A model generated the notes under the pieces. That model saw only the letters and a program-made list of their open reading frames with translations. It was not told the DNA's origin and searched no databases. From positions 1-61,456 of the forward strand of contig NZ_JAIVMF010000020.1 in the NCBI RefSeq assembly GCF_020176715.1: a DNA stretch of 61,456 bases, written 5' to 3'. The position numbers and the translations under genes were made by a program. Shown here piece after piece: positions 58,053 to 61,456 of the stretch (the stretch's first letter is position 1; each line of letters opens with the position of its first letter). The DNA comes from Stappia stellulata (GTDB taxonomy: Bacteria > Pseudomonadota > Alphaproteobacteria > Rhizobiales > Stappiaceae).

Positions 58053-59477
58053 ATGACAGACACGGCCATCGACCTGCTCGCGACCGGAGATCTCGACGAA
58101 GCGACCGCCCGCGCCATGCTGGGCGAGGCGCTGACCGGCGCCGACGACGGCGAATTGTTCCTGGAGTACCGCCAGACCGAGGGTCTCGTCTTCGACAACG
58201 GCCGGCTGAAAGCTGCGAATTACGACACCTCGCAAGGCTTCGGCCTGCGCGCGGTTGCCGGCGAGGCCGCCGGCTACGCCCATTCCGGCGAGATCTCGCA
58301 GGCAGCGCTTGCCCGCGCGGCCGATGCCGTTCGCGCCGTCGCCTCGGGACATTCCGGCAGCTATGCGGCCGCGCCGCAGCGCACCAACGCCAGGCTCTAC
58401 AGCGACGTCAACCCGCTGGCGGAACCGGCGTTTGCCGACAAGGTCGCGCTGATTCAGACCGTCGACGCCTATGCCCGCGCGAAGGATCCGAAGGTCCGGC
58501 AGGTCTCGGTCTCGCTCGCCTCCTCCTGGCAGGTGGTCGACATCCTGCGCGCCGACGGCCATCGGGTGCGCGACATCCGTCCGCTGGTGCGCTTCAACGT
58601 TTCGGTCGTCGCCGGCGACGGCACGCGCCAGGAATCCGGCTCCTACGGCTTCGGCGGCCGCGACAGCGTCGGCGCCTATGTGACGGACGAAAGCTGGAAA
58701 CACGCCGTCGACGAGGCGCTGCGCCAGGCGCTGGTCAACCTGGAGGCGATCCCGGCGCCGGCGGGAAGTTTCGACGTGGTGCTCGGCAACGGCTGGCCCG
58801 GCATTCTCCTGCACGAGGCGGTCGGCCACGGGCTCGAGGGCGACTTCAACCGCAAGAAGACCTCCGCCTTCGCCGGCCTGATGGGCCAGCGCGTCGCGTC
58901 GAAGGGCGTCACCATCGTCGACGACGGCACCATCGGCGGACGGCGCGGCTCGCTCACCATCGACGACGAGGGCACGCCGACCAGCCGCACCGTGCTGATC
59001 GAGGACGGCATCCTCACCGGCTACATGCAGGACCGGCAGAACGCCCGGCTGATGGGCACGACCTCCACCGGCAACGGCCGGCGCCAGTCCTTCGCCCATA
59101 TCCCGATGCCGCGCATGACCAACACGATCATGCTCGCCGGCGACCGGGATCCGGGCGAGATCCTGGAAGGCGTCAAGGACGGGATCTACGCCGTCTCCTT
59201 CGGCGGCGGCCAGGTCGACATCACCTCCGGCAAGTTCGTCTTCTCCTGCACCGAGGCCTACAAGATCGAGGGCGGACGGATCGGCGCGCCGATCAAGGGC
59301 GCCATGCTGATCGGCAACGGCCCCGACGCCATGACCCGCATTGCGGCGGTCGGCAACGACATGGCACTCGATCCGGGCATCGGCACCTGCGGCAAACAGG
59401 GCCAGGGCGTCCCCGTCGGCGTCGGCCAGCCCTCGCTGCGCATCAACCAGATGACGGTCGGCGGCACGGCGGTCTGA
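58053..59477 (+). CDS. tldD: TldD-family metalloprotease
   Basis: This 474-residue protein carries the zinc motif HExxxH as LLHEAVGHGLEGDFNRKKTS near residues 251-270. Typical flanks are present: LEYRQTEGLVFDNGRLKAAN, SQGFGLRAVAGEAAGYAHSG, and the C-terminal PLRxNQM-type end seen as QPSLRINQMTVGGTAV. TldD works with TldE/PmbA in peptide processing (for example microcin B17 maturation and toxin turnover). ATG 58053 was chosen by homology; the ribosome site is weak. The transposase fragment begins only a few bases after its stop codon. Confidence 0.94.
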   Translation: MTDTAIDLLATGDLDEATARAMLGEALTGADDGELFLEYRQTEGLVFDNGRLKAANYDTSQGFGLRAVAGEAAGYAHSGEISQAALARAADAVRAVASGHSGSYAAAPQRTNARLYSDVNPLAEPAFADKVALIQTVDAYARAKDPKVRQVSVSLASSWQVVDILRADGHRVRDIRPLVRFNVSVVAGDGTRQESGSYGFGGRDSVGAYVTDESWKHAVDEALRQALVNLEAIPAPAGSFDVVLGNGWPGILLHEAVGHGLEGDFNRKKTSAFAGLMGQRVASKGVTIVDDGTIGGRRGSLTIDDEGTPTSRTVLIEDGILTGYMQDRQNARLMGTTSTGNGRRQSFAHIPMPRMTNTIMLAGDRDPGEILEGVKDGIYAVSFGGGQVDITSGKFVFSCTEAYKIEGGRIGAPIKGAMLIGNGPDAMTRIAAVGNDMALDPGIGTCGKQGQGVPVGVGQPSLRINQMTVGGTAV

Positions 59478-59483
59478 GGGGGG

Positions 59484-59915
59484 GGACTCAAGCCCATGCC
59501 CTTGGGCGATCTCGTGGTGGTCCGGGAACCAAAATCCGCGCCCTGAGCGATCATCAGGGTCGACCCATCGCCTTCCACTTCACCGACGCCAATGTCTCGG
59601 ACTTTACCGGCGCCGAAGCCTTGCTCCCACTCATTCCGTCAAAAGGTATCCTGCACGGAGACAAAGGCTATGACAGTGATCGCATTCGCCGAACCGTTGA
59701 GGCGCGAGGAACACTGCCCAACATCCCGCCTCGCAAAACCAGAAAATGGAAAAACTGTTTCTCGCCATATCTTTACAAATGCAGAAACGTCATCGAACGC
59801 ATATTTGGCAGGCTTGAGGAATTCCGAAGGATCGCAACGCGCTATGCTCGCAACGCCGTCAACTTCCTGTCCGCACTCTGCCTCGCGGCAACTGTATGCT
59901 ACTATTTATGAGTCC
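59484..59915 (+). mobile_element. IS5-family element remnant
   Basis: The segment holds the C-terminal part of an IS5-type (IS427/IS1031 group-like) transposase and ends in ATTTATGAGTCC, which looks like the right terminal repeat overlapping the transposase stop. The 7-bp sequence GGACTCA at the left edge is the exact inverse of TGAGTCC at the right, but the left copy also falls in the coding sequence, so it may be chance. The first half of the transposase gene is missing. The element starts only 7 bp after the TldD stop codon, within a run of G. Confidence 0.7.
59486..59911 (+). pseudogene. Truncated IS5-family transposase (C-terminal part)
   Basis: About 141 codons remain. The frame opens with ALGRSRGGPGTKIRALSDHQ, continues with LIPSKGILHGDKGYDSDRIR (catalytic Asp region of the DDE domain, DKGYD) and KCRNVIERIFGRLEEFRRIA (the last catalytic Glu), and ends with ARNAVNFLSALCLAATVCYY. 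The N-terminal helix-turn-helix and the first catalytic Asp are absent, so no active enzyme can be made. The frame itself is open to its stop. Confidence 0.85.
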
Positions 59916-59920
59916 GAAGC

Positions 59921-60124
59921 GTGGTCGCCAAGCAGGAGATTGCGGCAACGCCGCTCTGCGGTCGTGCCGCGCTGAAACTGATCGCGGCGGCGCGCCAATG
60001 GGCGAGGGAGCGGGCGTGCAAGCATCTTCCGATACATGCAACGGGCGGTATCGACCCGGCACGAGCGGATCACTTTTTTCGACGCTATGGATTCAAGGCC
60101 GTGGGTGGGAACTATGTTATCTAA
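59921..60124 (+). pseudogene. GNAT acetyltransferase fragment (C-terminal part)
   Basis: A frame that opens directly after the IS end encodes about 67 residues: RAALKLIAAARQWARERACK, then IDPARADHFFRRYGFKAVGG and a stop. The 'G.aL......A..rG...l.......a..FyrR.GF...G' pattern is the acetyl-CoA-binding C-terminal half of a GNAT protein. The N-terminal half is missing, most likely removed when the IS inserted or recombined. It overlaps the start of the next gene by 11 bp. Confidence 0.6.
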
Positions 60125-60797
60125 ATCCAATTTCCTCGTCATCTTTTTCCTCATATTTACTGCAAGTCAAGCAAATTCTTCCGTAAAAGGAATATACAAA
60201 AGAGAAAATGTCATAAATTATTCAAATTTTATTTTAGATAATGTAAATGATTTTTATGCATATGATATAGAACCTTTTGAGTTCTCTGTTGAGATTAGAT
60301 CTTATAGGTATAGTCGGGTTTTGTCTGAGTTTTCATCTATTGTGAGGTATTTGCCGCGGTCCACTGGTGAGGCGGTTAGTCGATTTGTTCACGTTTTTGA
60401 TCAGCCTAAGATTTATGCAACGGCAGTAAAAAATGCTGGTCTCGGTTTTGACGTCGGTGATACCAAAAAAAATTGTTTGTCTAGAGGCGTTGTTGATCGC
60501 GATCGCAGTAGAATAGACTATTTTATATATACTTATATAAATCTAGATCCCTTTGAATACAGTGAATGTATTCATAATGAAATATTAAAAATGTACTCTA
60601 TTAATATTAGCTATGCTGACTGGCTTGGGATCTCAGAAGATAACTCAATAGAACTTTCGAGAGTTATCGATTATATCGTCGTGAATTCTTTTTGGAATTG
60701 CCGGAGCGTCTTGTCGACTGGGGCGAGCGCTTCGTCCCGCCAGTGTATTGAAGGTGAATTGAGTGAATATTTTGGCGATGGATTTAGTAATAACTGA
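60114..60797 (+). CDS. AT-rich hypothetical secreted protein, probably acquired
   Basis: The protein has 227 residues and is unlike anything else in the window in base composition. It begins with a clear signal peptide (MLSKSNFLVIFFLIFTASQA). The mature part is rich in Y, F, I, N and S, with cysteines in DTKKNCLSRGV, ECIHNEILKMYSI, NSFWNCRSVL and SRQCIEGELSEYF. The CIHNE-IL segment faintly recalls the CLHEEL motif of DUF2927 proteins, which I offer only as a lead. GGTGGGAACT precedes ATG 60114. Codon use is low-GC throughout. I do not recognise a function. Confidence 0.65.
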   Translation: MLSKSNFLVIFFLIFTASQANSSVKGIYKRENVINYSNFILDNVNDFYAYDIEPFEFSVEIRSYRYSRVLSEFSSIVRYLPRSTGEAVSRFVHVFDQPKIYATAVKNAGLGFDVGDTKKNCLSRGVVDRDRSRIDYFIYTYINLDPFEYSECIHNEILKMYSINISYADWLGISEDNSIELSRVIDYIVVNSFWNCRSVLSTGASASSRQCIEGELSEYFGDGFSNN

Positions 60798-61092
60798 GCC
60801 ATTGCGCGTTTGCTTAGAAACTTTTCCGCAGAATTTTTCATCAAATTCACTTATCCCTTTAGGTAATGTTGCAGAAATTGGATTCAGTATTATTATTTAT
60901 ATTGGGATTTTTAGTACAAGAACGAATGATCTGAATGGGCAGCTTGGGCTCAGGACCCGTTAATCTGCATTGATGGGATTGGTGTGATTCAGGCATGGCA
61001 GTGTGACGGGGGGGGGGCGTCAGCCCGCACGAAGCGCATGGACGGATCCGCGATTAGAGGGCCCCCGGCGCCTCAAGCAACACACCGGCGCC

Positions 61093-61235
61093 ATCCCGGC
61101 CCCCGAGCCGGGATCCAAACCACGTCGACAAACGGGTGAGCGTTGCAGGGGTGCACGGCACTCGCAACCACCCCACGCCCCGCTTACGCTGAGGGCGCCA
61201 ATGGCCCCCGGATCTCCGCTTCGCTGCATCCGGGG
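61093..61235. repeat. Palindromic (REP-like) intergenic hairpins
   Basis: Two perfect 8-bp stems lie close together: ATCCCGGC-CCCCGA-GCCGGGAT (61093-61114) and CCCCGGAT...ATCCGGGG (61206-61235, 14-nt loop). The ATCCCGG and CCCCGGAT cores are common in the short palindromic intergenic repeats of Hyphomicrobiales. Copies elsewhere in the genome would confirm that they are repeats. Confidence 0.5.
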
Positions 61236-61267
61236 TTGTTCGTTTGAAGGGGTGTTAGACTGGGGGC

Positions 61268-61298
61268 GGTCTCCCGGCCCCTAGATTGCCGGGAGACC
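61268..61298. other. Perfect 11-bp stem-loop upstream of the last gene start
   Basis: GGTCTCCCGGC and GCCGGGAGACC form an 11-bp stem with a 9-nt loop (CCCTAGATT). There is no T-tract. It lies 85 bp before the ATG at 61383 and may be part of the leader of that gene or a transcription end. Confidence 0.45.
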
Positions 61299-61382
61299 AG
61301 TGGCAGGCGACCGGTCGGGGATTGGGTTTTCACCCGCCGTCATCGGGGTCCCTGCCGCTTCCTTTTCCCGCTTGGAGAGTTG

Positions 61383-61456
61383 ATGGGGTCTCTGGCTGTC
61401 ACCACGCCCGCGAACAATCCGAAGCCTGATCAGGATACCACCGCCATGGCTTTTCT
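61383..61456 (+). CDS. Possible start of a further gene (cut by the window edge)
   Basis: An open frame begins MGSLAVTTPANNPKPDQDTT and continues AMAF to the window end without a stop. A ribosome site GGAGAG lies 4 nt before the ATG. Only 24 codons are visible, so no product can be assigned. Confidence 0.4.
   Translation, partial: MGSLAVTTPANNPKPDQDTTAMAF

Larger units (their letters stand above)
60798..61382. other. Non-coding region after the AT-rich gene
   Basis: From 60798 to about 60960 the DNA remains AT-rich and carries no convincing gene; a GTG-started frame of 66 codons overlapping the previous stop lacks features. A run of ten G at 61008-61017 marks the return to high GC. After it come repeat-like palindromes at 61093-61298 and a purine-rich ribosome site before 61383. 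Confidence 0.5.

Noticed and set aside
57944-59911. A single 655-codon frame covering tldD and the transposase fragment
   Set aside because: Its first 510 codons are a shifted-frame shadow of tldD; only the last 140 codons are a genuine transposase remnant.
60763-60963. A GTG-started 66-codon gene following the AT-rich gene
   Set aside because: It overlaps the previous gene by 35 bp, has no ribosome site and no recognisable feature.
61003-61284. A 93-codon gene spanning the poly-G tract and the palindromic repeats
   Set aside because: The frame runs through repeat hairpins, lacks a ribosome site and has proline/arginine-rich non-coding composition.

Overview
The window is a high-GC stretch of an alphaproteobacterial chromosome, most likely from the order Hyphomicrobiales (Rhizobiales). 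A Stappia/Labrenzia-like relative is my best guess, but this is inference. The evidence is a CcrM-type GANTC methyltransferase, the split b/b' ATP synthase Fo operon (atpI-B-E-b'-b), an IalB-family protein, a choline-kinase-fold ThrB, an aa3 oxidase cluster in the order ctaC-ctaD-ctaB-coxF-ctaG-ctaE-DUF983-SURF1, and the SMC/DsbA/DciA/MutY neighbourhood. Almost all of it is ordinary core genome with short intergenic gaps. I recognised no tRNA, rRNA, CRISPR array or prophage.

Layout. 1-7.7 kb: start of a family-4-like uracil-DNA glycosylase, ETF-ubiquinone oxidoreductase, a HemG-like flavodoxin, malic enzyme, a ceramidase-like membrane protein, MoaB and an exported metallo-beta-lactamase-fold protein. 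7.7-7.95 kb: a highly structured non-coding block between two mirror-image terminators, the best candidate for something undescribed. 8-13.5 kb: a cupin/flavin-monooxygenase operon, a chemoreceptor and a divergent AraC regulator. 13.8-16 kb: an EF-hand exported protein, a radical SAM protein and RNase HII. 16-19 kb: the Fo ATP synthase operon. 19-28.9 kb: SMC, DsbA-like, DciA, MutY, a 2OG-Fe(II) oxygenase, AMP nucleosidase and CcrM. 29-31 kb: hemerythrin, and a MarR regulator with a cysteine hydrolase. 31-36.4 kb: the glycine cleavage operon behind a tandem glycine riboswitch, with an OsmC-family gene inside it. 36.5-40.5 kb: a lipoprotein and ispH-lysE-thrB-rnhA. 40.6-47.9 kb: EAL protein, GNAT, M16 peptidase, threonine synthase, YqgE. 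48-49.7 kb: DsbD-like protein and peroxiredoxin. 49.7-56.7 kb: the cytochrome aa3 oxidase operon. 57.3-59.5 kb: IalB and TldD.

59.5-61.0 kb is the only clearly accessory segment: a 5'-truncated IS5-family transposase, a GNAT fragment and a strikingly AT-rich gene for a predicted secreted protein, with a poly-G tract at each edge. The window ends with palindromic repeat-like hairpins and the possible first codons of another gene.

The genes form several functional sets: respiration and energy (ETF-QO, Fo ATP synthase, aa3 oxidase with its assembly factors), one-carbon metabolism (gcvTHP under glycine control), threonine synthesis (thrB, thrC), and DNA replication, repair and cell cycle (SMC, DciA, MutY, RNases H, CcrM with candidate CtrA and GANTC sites in its promoter). 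Coordinates and motifs were read directly from the sequence. Family assignments come from recognising conserved motifs, without database searches.
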